Positions 21,085 to 31,476 of a stretch of DNA of 64,000 nucleotides are shown here, piece after piece. The position numbers were made by a program, and so were the translations under genes. Within the stretch, counting starts at the first letter, position 1. The number at the start of each line of letters is the position of its first letter. A model generated the notes under the pieces. The model worked only from the letters and a program-made list of their open reading frames with translations, made no database searches and was not told the DNA's origin. This DNA is from Branchinecta lynchi (lineage: Eukaryota; Arthropoda; Branchiopoda; Anostraca; Branchinectidae), in the NCBI GenBank assembly GCA_023053575.1, contig JAKZAP010000001.1, forward strand, positions 18,432,533 through 18,496,532, read 5' to 3'.

Positions 21085-22626
21085 TTGATCGTTCACGTAC
21101 CCCTTCCGACCCCTTCTGTTAATGAGCCCTTTATATCCCAAGTACATAGTATTCCTCCTCAAGACCTTCCAGGTATCAATACTCCTGAAATAATGATATC
21201 CGAGGTGAAACTTAAGCTGTCCAAGCTAAAAAGAACTGCAGTGTCGCCTTTCGATATCCCAGTGGCGTTAATTAAGGCTTCTGCAGCTGAATTGGCCCTT
21301 CCGCTGACCAACATTTATAATAAAATATCACGTAGTGGCCAGTACCCTAAAAAGTGGAAAGTGGGGTTTATTACACCAATACCGAAGAAGGGTGGTGCTA
21401 ATGATTTTACTGGGGTAAGGCCAATTTCTGTGACTTCAGTTTTTAGCCGCGTGTATGAAGGTTTTGTAGCTGCATGGTTGAAAAAATATTTAGCATCAGT
21501 CATTGACCAGCATCAATATGGAAACGTCCCGAAGGCTTCTACAACACATTATTTAGTAAGTCTTATAGATTTTATCCTGAAGAATTTGGACACCCCAGAT
21601 AAATGGCTTAACCTTATAGCTATTGATTTTAAGAAGGCTTTTGATCTTGTAGACCACCAAATACTGTTAAATAAGTTAATTGAGAATAATGTACCTGAAT
21701 TTATTGTAAATATTGTACGAGGATTTTTAACTGATAGATTACAAATTGTAAAGTATAAACAGTGCATGTCAGACGCGCTTCCAGTTTTTTGTGGGGTGCC
21801 CCAGGGAACTGTGCTTGGTCCTCTGTGTTTTCTTATTATGATAAATGATGTTGCTCAGGATATTGATGAGCGATGGAAATTCGTAGACGATTTATCACTG
21901 GTAGAAGTTGTGGGAAAGAATTTAAAAAGTCAATCTTTGGGCATAATTCAGGATATTGCTACAGAAGCTTCTCGGTCGAATATGGTAGTGAACAGTGACA
22001 AATCTACAATACTAACAATCTCATTTCTTAAAACTCTCCCACAGTTCCACCCTCCTATTCCTGATTACCTTGCTTCTGACCAAATTACACTCCTTGGCGT
22101 TATCATATCTTCTGATATGTCTTGGGAGGAAAATACCAAGTATATTTTAAAGAAAGCTAACTCTTCCATGAGTATGTTAAAAATCCTAAAGAAATTCAAA
22201 GTCCCTAAAGAAAGAATGAAAGATTTGTATTGTATGTTTGTCCGTTCACTACTTGAATATGCTTGTCCAGCATGGCATTATGGACTTACAAGGAGTGACT
22301 CAGATAAGTTGGAAAGAATCCAAAAACGTGCTGTGCAAATTATAATTGGTGGCCATAAAATGCCGTACTCGTATCTCCTAAAGGAGTGTAAGCTGGAGCC
22401 CCTTTCTGTTCGTAGAGGACAGCTGTGCCAACGTTTCGGAACAAATCTATTATCCCACCCTGTCTACCGAAATATGCTTCCTCCACCTTTTAAACCGGAA
22501 AGAAACAGACCTCCAAGAGAAGCAGCTATGAAAGTACCAAAACTCACACCTGTCGTTTGTAAAACTGAAAGGTACCGTAATAGTTTTGTGCCTCAGTTTA
22601 CTTTATATCATAACAACCTTACTTGA
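21085..22626 (+). CDS. RT of a CR1/Jockey-group non-LTR retrotransposon, 5'-truncated, 513 codons open
   Basis: RNA-directed DNA polymerase that would copy LINE RNA into nicked chromosomal DNA. Counted from 21085: fingers KKWKVGFITPIPKK and VRPISVTSVFSRVYEGF (about 89-127); DQHQYGNVPKASTTHYL (about 141-157); motif A AIDFKKAFDLVDHQ (about 179-192); motif B CGVPQGTVLGP (about 236-246); motif C FVDD (266-269), where most relatives have YADD; C-terminal SLLEYACPAWHYGLTRSD (about 388-405) and LERIQKRAVQIIIGG. The nominal start is TTG and a stop lies four codons upstream, so the true beginning is missing and no endonuclease domain is visible. The long intact frame suggests a fairly young copy. Retrotransposition is not possible as it stands. 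Confidence 0.9.
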   Translation: MIVHVPLPTPSVNEPFISQVHSIPPQDLPGINTPEIMISEVKLKLSKLKRTAVSPFDIPVALIKASAAELALPLTNIYNKISRSGQYPKKWKVGFITPIPKKGGANDFTGVRPISVTSVFSRVYEGFVAAWLKKYLASVIDQHQYGNVPKASTTHYLVSLIDFILKNLDTPDKWLNLIAIDFKKAFDLVDHQILLNKLIENNVPEFIVNIVRGFLTDRLQIVKYKQCMSDALPVFCGVPQGTVLGPLCFLIMINDVAQDIDERWKFVDDLSLVEVVGKNLKSQSLGIIQDIATEASRSNMVVNSDKSTILTISFLKTLPQFHPPIPDYLASDQITLLGVIISSDMSWEENTKYILKKANSSMSMLKILKKFKVPKERMKDLYCMFVRSLLEYACPAWHYGLTRSDSDKLERIQKRAVQIIIGGHKMPYSYLLKECKLEPLSVRRGQLCQRFGTNLLSHPVYRNMLPPPFKPERNRPPREAAMKVPKLTPVVCKTERYRNSFVPQFTLYHNNLT

Positions 22627-22766
22627 TTTAGTGTATTTACTGTATGACAATTGTATATATGTATTAGTTGTAGATTAACGACAAGTGCCAATCAATTTGC
22701 TCGCGCATGAAATGTTGTGCCGCATTTATTTTGAAATTAAATTAAAATTAAATTAAATTAAATTAA
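22627..22766 (+). mobile_element. 3' UTR and AATTA-type tail of the LINE
   Basis: After the stop codon come about 100 bp of AT-rich UTR and a tail of AAATTAAATTAAATTAAATT type at about 22730-22766. LINEs of this group often end in short tandem repeats rather than poly(A). Confidence 0.7.
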
Positions 22767-23449
22767 ACGTAAGATTTGATCGTAAACAGTCTCGTCTTGA
22801 TTGTTCACGTGAGTTTCTAATCGAACCATTTACTGCTTAGAAAAACAAGACCAAAGGTGTCGATGGGATCCCAAAAATCTAAGATTTGATCCAGACAACT
22901 GGGTCTTGTCTTAGCCAGATCCAGTCTTCGCCAGACTCCTTGAACATTTTTACAATTAAAATTCAGAAACAGATTAAGGCCAAATAGCTAATCACCTGAG
23001 AAAACCAAGTTCAGATTTGGATTCAGCATGTGTGTTTACCCCTATAAGTCATATCTGTTTTGACGAAAACTTCCTGCCACTTCTGCCAATTTCCCGGTTC
23101 CGGCCGAACTCCAGAACTACTTGTCCGGCGAAAAAAGAAAGCTCAAAGACGAAATCAGGGTATCTTCTTTCCCCAGTAATGAACATCTAATCAACTTCAA
23201 ATAGAAATTTAGCTTATAACAAATTTTCCGATTCCAGCCGGATTCCGGTCGAACAATATGTCCGGGTAAAATACGATTGTCACACAGGGACTCAGCATCT
23301 CTTCTTACCCCTAAATCGCTTATCTAATCAACTAGAAATAAAACTTTGACTTCCAACAGTTTTCCGGTTTTGGCCGGATTCCGGACGAACTACATGTCCG
23401 GGTAGAAACTTGTTTTCACATAAGTGTTCAGCATGTCTTCTTGCCCTAA

Positions 23450-24115
23450 ATCGAACATCTAATCAACTCCAAATAAAACTTTTAATTTTGACAAACTTTC
23501 CGGTTTGGGCCGGATTCCGGTCGAAATACTTGTCAGTCGAGAAAATAGTTTTCACCATTGTCTTCAGCATGTCTCCCTACCTCTAAATCGAACATTCAAT
23601 CAACTTCAAATAAAACTTTTACTTTCAACAAACTTTCCGGTTTGGGCCGGATTCCGGTCGAAATACTTGTCCATCGAGAAAATAGTTTTCACCATCGTCT
23701 TCAGCATGTCTTCCTACCTCTAAATCGAACATCTAATCAATTTCAAATAAAACTTTTAATTTCAACAAACTTTCCGGTTTGGGCCGGATTCCGGTCGAAA
23801 TACTTGTCCGTCGAGAAAATAGTTTTCACCATCGTCTTCAGCATGTCTCCCTACCTCTAAATCGAACATTCAATCAACTTCAAATAAAACTTTTACTTTC
23901 AACAAACTTTCCGGTTTGGGCCGGATTCCGGTCGAAATACTTGTCCATCGAGAAAATAGTTTTCACCATCGTCTTCAGCATGTCTTCCTACCCCTAAATC
24001 GAACATCTAATCAACTTCAAATAAAACTTTTATTTTCAAAAAACTTTCCGGTTTGGGCCGGATTCCGGGCGAACTACTTGTCCGATGACAAAATGGTTTT
24101 CACCATCGTGTTCAG
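23450..24115 (+). repeat. Homogenised tandem monomers of about 137 bp in A4
   Basis: Each unit runs through AAACTTT(A/C)CTTTCAACAAAC, CGGTTTGGGCCGGATTCCGG, CGAAATACTTGTCC and TTCACCATCGTCTTCAGCAT. CGGTTTGGGCC recurs at about 23500, 23639, 23776, 23913 and 24050, a period of about 137 bp. Confidence 0.9.
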
Positions 24116-24318
24116 CATGCCTTCTTACCCCATAATCGACTATCACATTAGCTGTTTCAAAATATTTTGTTTGTCCCTTAATTTGAATCCCCTCCCCCAC
24201 CCCTAAATGTAGAGCTACAAAGCCCATCTACGAACTTGACTGGTCCGACGACCCAACGAACCCTCACACCAAGTTTCATCAAAATATCTCATTCCCTTCG
24301 AGAGTTATCGTGCTTACA

Positions 24319-24390
24319 GACGGACGGACAGACGGACGGACGGACGGACGGACGGACGGACGGACGGACGGACGGACGGACAGACGGACA
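24319..24390 (+). repeat. ACGG tetranucleotide array of A4
   Basis: About 18 units of GACG with two GACA variants; the longest such array in the window. Confidence 0.95.
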
Positions 24391-24779
24391 ACTTTTGCGA
24401 TGTCATAGGTATCCCTCCACTTACGTTTTGGGATCCCAAAAAGTGAATAGAGGCGAACAAATAGATTCAGTCTTATTATCCCAATACCATACACGATGAG
24501 CGGAAGGAAAATGAAATGTGTCCCCTTGCCCCAAGATCGAAGTCCAACCATCAACCAAGCAGGAAAACAGAGAGAAAGATCGGATTCCGCGATTGTGGCC
24601 GAATATTGTTCTAACAGGAAATAAAATAAAGATTCAGATACCGCGTGTTTTCTTACCCCTAGTTCTTTTTCCTGAATGCAGGGTGAACAGATTGTCTGGC
24701 AAATTCAGAATATCTCTTTACCCCTAGATCAATGCTCTTTAGCTTGAAATAGTACGAGATTATTTTTAGTTTTCGTTAA

Positions 24780-25143
24780 AACCCCTATTCCCCTTACGGA
24801 CTTGGCGGGAATGAAAAGCATAAGCTCTAGGTATGCGACTTATGCAATCGGACCAAATCCGGGTACTGCGAGGGGGGGGGGAGTCCCGGAAATCTGGTGG
24901 TATGCATGACTCTAGAACAAGTGATCCAACTCAGACGGAACTTCAAAGGTTGGCAAGATTATATGTCCCAGATCTACAATTCCGGACCGAAGTCTGCCAC
25001 TTTGATGAGAGCTGGGGGTCCTAGAAATAGGCTTAGGAAAGAGAGATTGGGACAGAACTTGGCAGGCATTACTATTCTATACCATAGATTTACTGGTATT
25101 CAAATTGCAAATAAGATGAAAGTTTTAGGTGTTGTTTTTTATT
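24780..25143 (-). mobile_element. Degenerate family B remnant, copy B4
   Basis: Diverged B blocks (AAATCCGGGTACTGCG..GGGGGGAG, GAACTTGGCAGGC, CAATTCCGGACCGAAG). Termini are not recognised. It runs into the foldback element at 25144. Confidence 0.5.
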
Positions 25144-25586
25144 CTAAATTTAAGGGATCGACTAAAACCAGGAAGGGAAGGGAACGCGAGAAAAGCAGGA
25201 AGGCATACTAAAACCAGAAAGGGCATACTAAAGATGTCACCAGAATTCAGGACTGTGAAAAACTCGACAGCTACACCGGTTCCTACCGTCAGAACGAGAA
25301 ATGGAAAGGTGAATTACAATTTGCATTGTTCCCAACCCCTCATTGAACTTAATGCCTACCCATCATGTCAGGATAGTAAAAGGAGGAAGGGATGGTGAAC
25401 TTTGAATTTGAAAAGTTGCCGACCCCTCAAAGAATACTAAACAGAGGAAAGGAACGGTGCGGCTTTCCAATTTTGAATTCTGGCGACAGCCTCCTCGTTT
25501 CAGTATGCCCTTCCTGGTTTTAGTATGCATTCCTGCTTTTCTCGCGTTCCCTTTCCTTCCTGGTTTTAGTCGATCCCTAAATTTAG
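25144..25586. mobile_element. Foldback element with inverted arms of about 86 bp
   Basis: The left arm (25144-25230) starts CTAAATTTAAGGGATCGACT and the right arm (25501-25586) ends GTCGATCCCTAAATTTAG; they are near-perfect reverse complements. Shared inner features are AACGCGAGAAAAGCAGGAA and CATACTAAAACCAG. The spacer of about 270 bp is unlike other families. Frames over the left arm are by-products. Target duplications were not identified. Confidence 0.8.
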
Positions 25587-25689
25587 CTGGATGACCATGA
25601 CGAGGGAAGTGAATTTTTCTGTTAGAAATCTAGTCACTCTCCGGTGTTTCGGTTTTAATAGTGAATCATTACTAAATTGTTATAAATTG

Positions 25690-25989
25690 TACATAAGGTC
25701 AATTTTATTGTTGAATATGGTTGTCCTGCTTGGCACGCAGGGTTGACCCAAGAGCAACCTGAAGAGTTGGAGAGCGTACAAAAACGAGCCGTAAAAATTA
25801 TTTTAGGTCAGGTACAGCCCGATTACGATCAAAGTCTCGAGAATCTCCAACTCCAAAGACTGTCTTGCAGACGCCAGGACCTAACCATGAGTTTTCGTAA
25901 ACAAAAATGATTTATGTCGGGGAAACCAAGTTAAGCACCAAAACCTTCTCCCACCTGAGGCACCACAGCCAAGATATGCAACAAGGCAC
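25690..25989 (+). pseudogene. CR1-like RT C-terminal fragment cut by A5
   Basis: The frame from about 25698 reads VNFIVEYGCPAWHAGLTQEQ then LESVQKRAVKIILGQ, the same C-terminal signature as at 6638 and about 22250. A stop follows at 25908-25910; downstream codons (PKTFSHLRHHSQDMQQGT) still look like the usual tail, so the stop may be a mutation. Element A5 begins at 25990 and the LINE UTR appears to resume at about 26812. Confidence 0.8.
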
Positions 25990-26811
25990 AACAAGACCAA
26001 AGGTTTCGAGGGATCCCAAAAACTTAATATTTGATCCAGACAGTTAAATATTTACATTTTTAAACTTTATAAACAGATAAACAGACCAACACAGAAAACC
26101 AAGTTAAGATATGGATTTCGATATCAGCATGTGTATTTACCCTTCGAAGTCATATCTATTTTGACGTAACCGATCGAAACTTCCTGCCTTACTTCTGCCA
26201 ATTTTCCGGTTTCGGCAGAACTCCGGCACTACTTGTCCGGCGAAAAAATTAAAGCTCAAAAACCAATTCAGCATATCTCCTTACCTCTATATCCAACATT
26301 TAATCAACTTCATACAATATTTAACTTATAACACATTTTTCGGTTTCATCCGGACTCCGGGCGAACTATATGTCCGGGTAAAAAAGGATCATCATATATG
26401 GATTCAGCGTCTCTTCTTACCCTTAAATAGAGCATATAATCAGCTTCAAAGAAAACTTTTACTTTTAACAAAGTTTCCGGCTTTGGCCGGATCCCGGGAG
26501 AACTACTTATCCGGCGAGAAGATGGTTTACATGTTTCTGTTCAGCACGTCTTCTTACCCCTTAATCGACTATTTCATTAGCTGTTGAAAAATATTTTGTT
26601 TGCCCCTTAATTTGAACCCCCTCCCCCACCCCTAAATGTAGGGCTACATGACCCATCTACGAACTCGACCTTTCCCTTGACCAACGAATCCTCCATCAAA
26701 ATATCGCATTCCCTTCGAGAGTTATCGTGCTCACAGACAGACAGACAGACAGACGGACAACTTTTGCGATGTAATAGGTATCCCTTCACTTGAGTTTGGG
26801 GGTACCAAAAA
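25990..26811 (+). mobile_element. Family A element, copy A5
   Basis: Starts AACAAGACCAAAGGTTTC then GAGGGATCCCAAAAAC and ends GAGTTTGGGGGTACCAAAAA, a mutated palindrome. It has four monomers, the conserved tail and a CAGACAGACAGACAGACAGA array (26735-26758) instead of pure GACG. It is inserted in the LINE of 25690-27045. Confidence 0.8.
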
Positions 26812-27045
26812 CAAGTTTATGCCTTGCAAAGTGTCAGCATCATCCGACACAGGCGCGCGTTCTGGCAGTATTTTGTGAATTATACGAACATGTAGGCATA
26901 AACAGACAGTGAGAAATTGTAATGAAATCGCCGATTAATATGACTATGTCAGAAAATTATATGTTTATTTATTTATATGTGTAGCTGTACATCTATCTGT
27001 AAAGATATTATACAGCAAATAAACATTATCTTATCTTATTCATTT
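26812..27045 (+). mobile_element. Probable 3' UTR of the LINE split by A5
   Basis: AT-rich, with AATAAACATTATCTTATCTT then ATTCATTTATA just before B5 begins. Position and tail type fit the LINE fragment on the other side of A5. Confidence 0.5.
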
Positions 27046-27605
27046 ATAGACCCTGACTGAATCCGATCACTTAAGGGGGGTGGGGGGGTCCATTGTTTCG
27101 ATGCGGATGGAGCCTGATAACTGACAAGAACGCATAGCCTGAGCGTTAGACTTCAGGTCCAGACTGGATCTGGTGACTGTGGGGGAGGTAGAGGGGGGGA
27201 TATCGGAAATCTTGTCGCGTGCGAAATGGATCGGTGCGAAACATGGCTGACAGGGAGTTCAGAAGCTCGAGATTTACCATTCAGCAAATCCGGACTGGAT
27301 CCCGGCAGTGTCGGGAAGAGGGGGGGGGGGCTGAAGATCGCTCTAGAAAATTCTGTAGCGCGCTTAAAGTGTTAGGATCGGACGGAGCTTTGCAGCAGGG
27401 CGATCATAGGCTCAAAATGTGTTACATACAGTCCATAGATCCAGCTAGGTTTGATCCATCGACATCGGTACTGTATCGTATGGGGGTCAATAGTGTGTAG
27501 TCAGTACACACACATGCTAATGTCTATATATACAATTTAAAGATTTGGGTCGGATCCTACCACTGGAGGGGGGGGGGTCATCCGATCTTGACAGCGTGAA
27601 GCTAA
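27046..27605 (-). mobile_element. Degenerate family B remnant, copy B5
   Basis: Contains B blocks ACTGGATCTGGTGACTGTGG, GGGGGAGGTAGAGG and GGATCGGACGGAGCTTTGC with several G-runs. No termini are found. Confidence 0.6.
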
Positions 27606-27639
27606 GCTAACATTCATGGTAACTGCCATTAAATTTGTA

Positions 27640-27775
27640 ATATGAGTTTTCAGTTCTTGTTTATCCTTACATTATTCTGTTGTACTTTCGGCTTACATTT
27701 GTTTATTTTATTTCATTTACTCTGCTTTTTCAAAAAGGGGGGTTACAAATCAATTACTTACTTACTTACTTAGAT
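27640..27775 (+). mobile_element. LINE 3' end with TTAC tail
   Basis: TTTATTTCATTTACTCTGCT then TTTTCAAAA..GGGTTACAAATCAA, ending in ATTACTTACTTACTTACTTA. The same sequence occurs inverted at 37040-37140, so it is a repeat family with a tetranucleotide tail. Confidence 0.65.
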
Positions 27776-28575
27776 AATCAAACAAATAAATTCCGAAAGA
27801 TCTAGCTGACCTGGTACACGAACCATCTCGTAGACATTCACATTTGTTTTTTGGCAGGACAAAAAAAAATACCCTTTGCTATTCCGACGGACGGAATCGT
27901 TCAATTTTCGACGCCCGTCAAAATAGTTCACTAATTGCTGTCAGTGCTTCCTAATTTTAACGTCGAACTGAATAAGTTATGATTCGAAACTGGAGCGAGG
28001 CCGAGACAGAAAGTGAACGGCGCAATTTGTCAGGAATTCCTTAGATAAAAGAGCTGACAAATATGATTCGAAGCGGGCAGCAACAGGCACAAGCCAAGCA
28101 GCAGCAACACAAAGTTTATATATCATCTCTGTATATTTTTTTCGGATCCCAAAAAGAGTATTTTCACATTCAGATTTATTTTCAAAATTGCCTTTTGTTT
28201 CAGGACTGTATGAACACTTCGAGGGAAGAAGCAGCAGTGGCGTTTCGTTAAGATGCCGACTTTCGCTATTCCGTGTAGATGTTTGAACGTAGGTCCTGTG
28301 GAAGCATTTTTGCATGCAGTATGCGCAAGCAAAAGAAGCTTGGACCGGCCTAGACGTTGGCCCCTCGGTTGGCCCTCAATATTGGCCTAGGTATTGGCCG
28401 TTTGTCTGTAATTTCGAACTTTTCTAATCGAAATGCTACGGTTAGTCTTACAAGCCAATGTCTTATGATGCTTACATATCAATGGGTGATTAGCAGTCAG
28501 CATCTCTTAGCCATGGAAGATTTGGCCTTTCGCTTATCTTCGCACGAAAGTCATTAATAACACATAAGATGTAAC
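27776..28575. other. Unassigned interval
   Basis: No assignable gene. TTTTTTCGGATCCCAAAAAG at about 28138-28157 resembles the family A terminal palindrome standing alone. Confidence 0.4.
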
Positions 28576-28735
28576 AGTGCGAACACACGATAAGGATTTC
28601 CCGGCCGGATTTCCTGCACTTTCATCATCAAGTTGAAAAAAATTCAACTTTTCCATACGGAGGTGATGATGTTGCCGAAAATCCGGGCAGGAATTCTAGT
28701 CCGGGAGCTTTTGATCCTGATTCTGTGTTCGCACT
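28576..28735. mobile_element. 160-bp MITE-like element
   Basis: Ends AGTGCGAACACA (left) and TGTGTTCGCACT (right) are perfect inverse copies. Inside, AAGTTGAA and TTCAACTT form a central hairpin, and TCATCATC pairs with GATGATG. The target duplication is not clear. Confidence 0.6.
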
Positions 28736-29759
28736 ATAAACCAAACAGAAAGCTTACCGGTTGGTCGATCTGATAACTTCAGTGACTCATCGGCGGGAAG
28801 TTCAAATATGCGCGATCAAGGCAGTAATTTTTCTACACTAATTTTACGTAACTTTTCTATTATTCTGCGCAATGAGTGCTGACGAGAAAACATCCATTTC
28901 TGTTTACAGGGTTAAACATTTTGTTGGTCGAGTTTGTGATGGTGGGTGTTTTGGAGTTGGGAACTCAGACTGTCGAAACTATTTTGCATTTTTCTCCTCT
29001 TCGTTATTAATGTTCAAAAAGCAAAAAATCAAAAATTTTCCTAATTTTGATGTCACTTTGACGTCACCGGCTTCACCATCATAATGCTAGCTGAGACGGG
29101 CCACTGTATTGCTGAGCAGAGCAAAATAACACTAAGGTGCAGCGCCAAGACTTATGCTTTCGATTCTTTGCGAATACTCACGAGCCACGAACTGTGCTTG
29201 CCGCATTTAAAACGAGACAAACTAGCGGGTTTATAAATTTCTAGTAAAGTAACGGTGCGATCTGCACACACCAAAGAAACGATGGCGATTGTATCATTTT
29301 TTTGCAAAGTTCAGAATATGAAATTATCGGAGACAGCGTTGGTGAACGACTAAATGAGTTTAGTAGCGTTGTGTAGCTAGTGGTGACAGTGTCGCTGTTA
29401 TTCGAGAGTGTGTGTCGATTCTGTCAGGTCTTGGCACTGCTCCTTAGTCTTATTTTGCTATATTGCTGAGTGGACCTTAGAAGTACGCTGTCAGCCAGTT
29501 TCTTCTCTCTTCTTAACTCTATTATATGTTCAGCATACGTTTATATTTCATGGGTAAGAGACATAATTCCGTCATTCAAGAGATAGAAATTTTGAATTGT
29601 TAGGTCAATCACGCGCTGACACGTGTAGACTACAAAGCCGAATAAAAGGAAGTGAATCACTATTTCTTTATCAAAGGCAACCTTTCAGCGAAATCGATCG
29701 AAATACAGATCAGTCAGTTTCCAGCATCAATGTATTTCTCATTTTGCTTTCGTTTGCAG
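28736..29759. other. Unassigned interval upstream of the candidate exon
   Basis: No repeat family recognised and no supported coding region. It ends in a pyrimidine-rich tract, TTTCTCATTTTGCTTTCG then TTTGCAG, that resembles a 3' splice site. Confidence 0.35.
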
Positions 29760-29933
29760 ATTCTCAACGCGGTCCGTGACCGACTGAGCAGACAAGAAAA
29801 TTCACTCTCTGCTTCTCGAGCCAGAAAGGTTGAAAGGAAATTCTACGTCTCAATCAGTCTAGCGACGAATGAAGAGCTCGGAAGGTCAAAGTACTCAGAG
29901 GAAATGATTTTAAATCAGAGCATCGGATCAGAG
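29760..29933 (+). CDS. Candidate internal exon, 58 codons, phase 0-0
   Basis: Bounded by a good 3' splice site (pyrimidine tract ending TTTGCAG) and a strong 5' splice site (GATCAGAG|GTGAGC). The 174 bp between them are open in one frame and divide by three. The peptide starts ILNAVRDRLSRQENSLSASR and continues with KVERKF, a charged stretch that could be helical. I recognise no domain. It lies in one of the few stretches without repeats. No partner exon was found, so it may be chance. Confidence 0.3.
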
Positions 29934-31476
29934 GTGAGCAATGAAACGAAGTTGGCTGAAGCTCAAGCTAAACTAGCATAAATGTTGAAATCATTATGAT
30001 TGGATGCATGCGTCAAGAAGAAACTTGCAGAGGCGTCATTTCGCGCAAACCTAAGGGGGGCAACGACATCGTCCCAGGCTCTCTTCACACTCTTTAAAGT
30101 GAATCTTGCACAGGTGGTATTCCTTGATTTGCATCCTAGGAGTAAACCTTCTTAGGCTTTCGGCAGTCCCACTAAAGTTGGACAAGGTTTTGCCCATTGA
30201 TAGGGCACACATGAAGTCACTCCGGATTGACTTAACAAAATCTGGTTTATGTTAGATCCCAATTTAAGAGCACTTTGGAAGAGGAGGATTTGGTATGAAA
30301 TACGGGTGAGAACAGCTTTGTGACCTTAGCCGGTTCGAGAGGTTTCTTTAGCAAGCTAATTAGCATCCACTTTTCCCGGCCATAAATCTCAGTAAAAGTT
30401 GAATGTGTAAACTTTAGGACTTCGAGCGTCTGCAAAATTCGAGGGAAAACAAGCCGGGTCATGAAGCTTGAAGGATCGAAAGTTGAGACAAACGACCAGA
30501 GAGGTTTGAAATATGCCTCCGTTGGTCACACCTCGTTAACAACGATCTTCATTTACCCTTAATACTCCAGTTAACAAACGAACCTACAGGCTACTGCAAG
30601 AAGTTCTAGAAGCACTAGCCTTTGGTTGGCCTCCAACAATTTTCTAGAAAACCATATTTTAGCCAAATGTTGTATGCTATAGCTCGTTACTTCGGGTGCA
30701 AGAATAATTGTTCGGGCTTATACGTCTGATTATACAGTCAGTATTTCTGAAATTATCCACGCTACACGCCAATGTCTGTGGTGAAAATTTCACCCCGTGA
30801 CACTTGAAATAATAGGAACGGTTTCCATTTTCCAAATTATCCTATTAATGATGCTTTCACAACTACAAGACAAACCACCAGGGATATGGTTTGGAGGATG
30901 AAGGTTAGGCTAGACCTTGAACAGGGGTCTCTGGGACCTTGTGGATAGCGTGACAATCGTCTGAAGACCAGCGGGACTGACCTAGTTTTCCACTCTCACA
31001 ACCGATCAGCAAACGAGCAAACTTGTGGACTCGAAACTAAATCATAGGAACTTTCACTGACCCAAAAGATACAGCAACAGACATTACACTGAATTATTAC
31101 AAAAACGTTTGATCTAAAATTCCAAATTTCAGTCTGTTCAATGTACCGGGAGTCATCAAAGATCTTGTTCTAGAAGGATTCGCGTACTCGCACTGTCAGC
31201 GCCCAACTTGATTTTCAAGTTGAACGACAGTGGAGGATAAGGCTTAGCCTACACACCGAATACGTATCATTAGTTCGAAAACATAAGTGTGGACAGTCCT
31301 AAGGGAATTGTCCTTCAACGCAGCGACTTTCACTATCTTACGGAGCAACTGTTCGAGTGTCAAACCCCTCAGCTGATAGTATCGCTCGAGGGAGCGGGCT
31401 GATTAGGATTATTATTCCGTTTTGTAAGTAGTATCTAAATAAACTTGTAAGAAGATAGACCGCTCGGAGTATGCTA
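29934..31476. other. Unassigned interval
   Basis: No repeat family and no assignable gene. Longest frames are 60-70 codons without motifs. Confidence 0.4.

Larger units (their letters stand above)
22844..24442 (+). mobile_element. Family A element, copy A4, complete, with expanded monomer array
   Basis: Begins AACAAGACCAAAGGTGTC then ATGGGATCCCAAAAATC and ends ACTTACGTTTTGGGATCC then CAAAAA. It has more monomers than any other A copy. Five late monomers (23450-24110) are very similar to one another, giving recurrent frames such as GRIPVEILV and FHHRLQHV that are repeat translations. An ACGG array of about 70 bp follows at 24319-24390. All parts of the family layout are present, so this is the best copy for a consensus. 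Confidence 0.9.

Noticed and set aside
23450..24115. CRISPR array
   Set aside because: Repeats are directly contiguous and about 137 bp long, without unique spacers, in a eukaryotic transposon context.
23505..24206. Overlapping frames of 70-100 codons with repeated GRIPVEILV and FHHRLQHV segments
   Set aside because: They are translations of the 137-bp family A monomer. The repeat period, not codon constraint, explains the similarity.
22844..24442. Family A as a terminal-inverted-repeat (cut-and-paste) MITE
   Set aside because: The two ends share only GGGATCCCAAAA, which is itself palindromic at the 3' end; the outermost bases (AACAAGACC and CCCAAAAA) are not inverse copies and no consistent duplication is seen.
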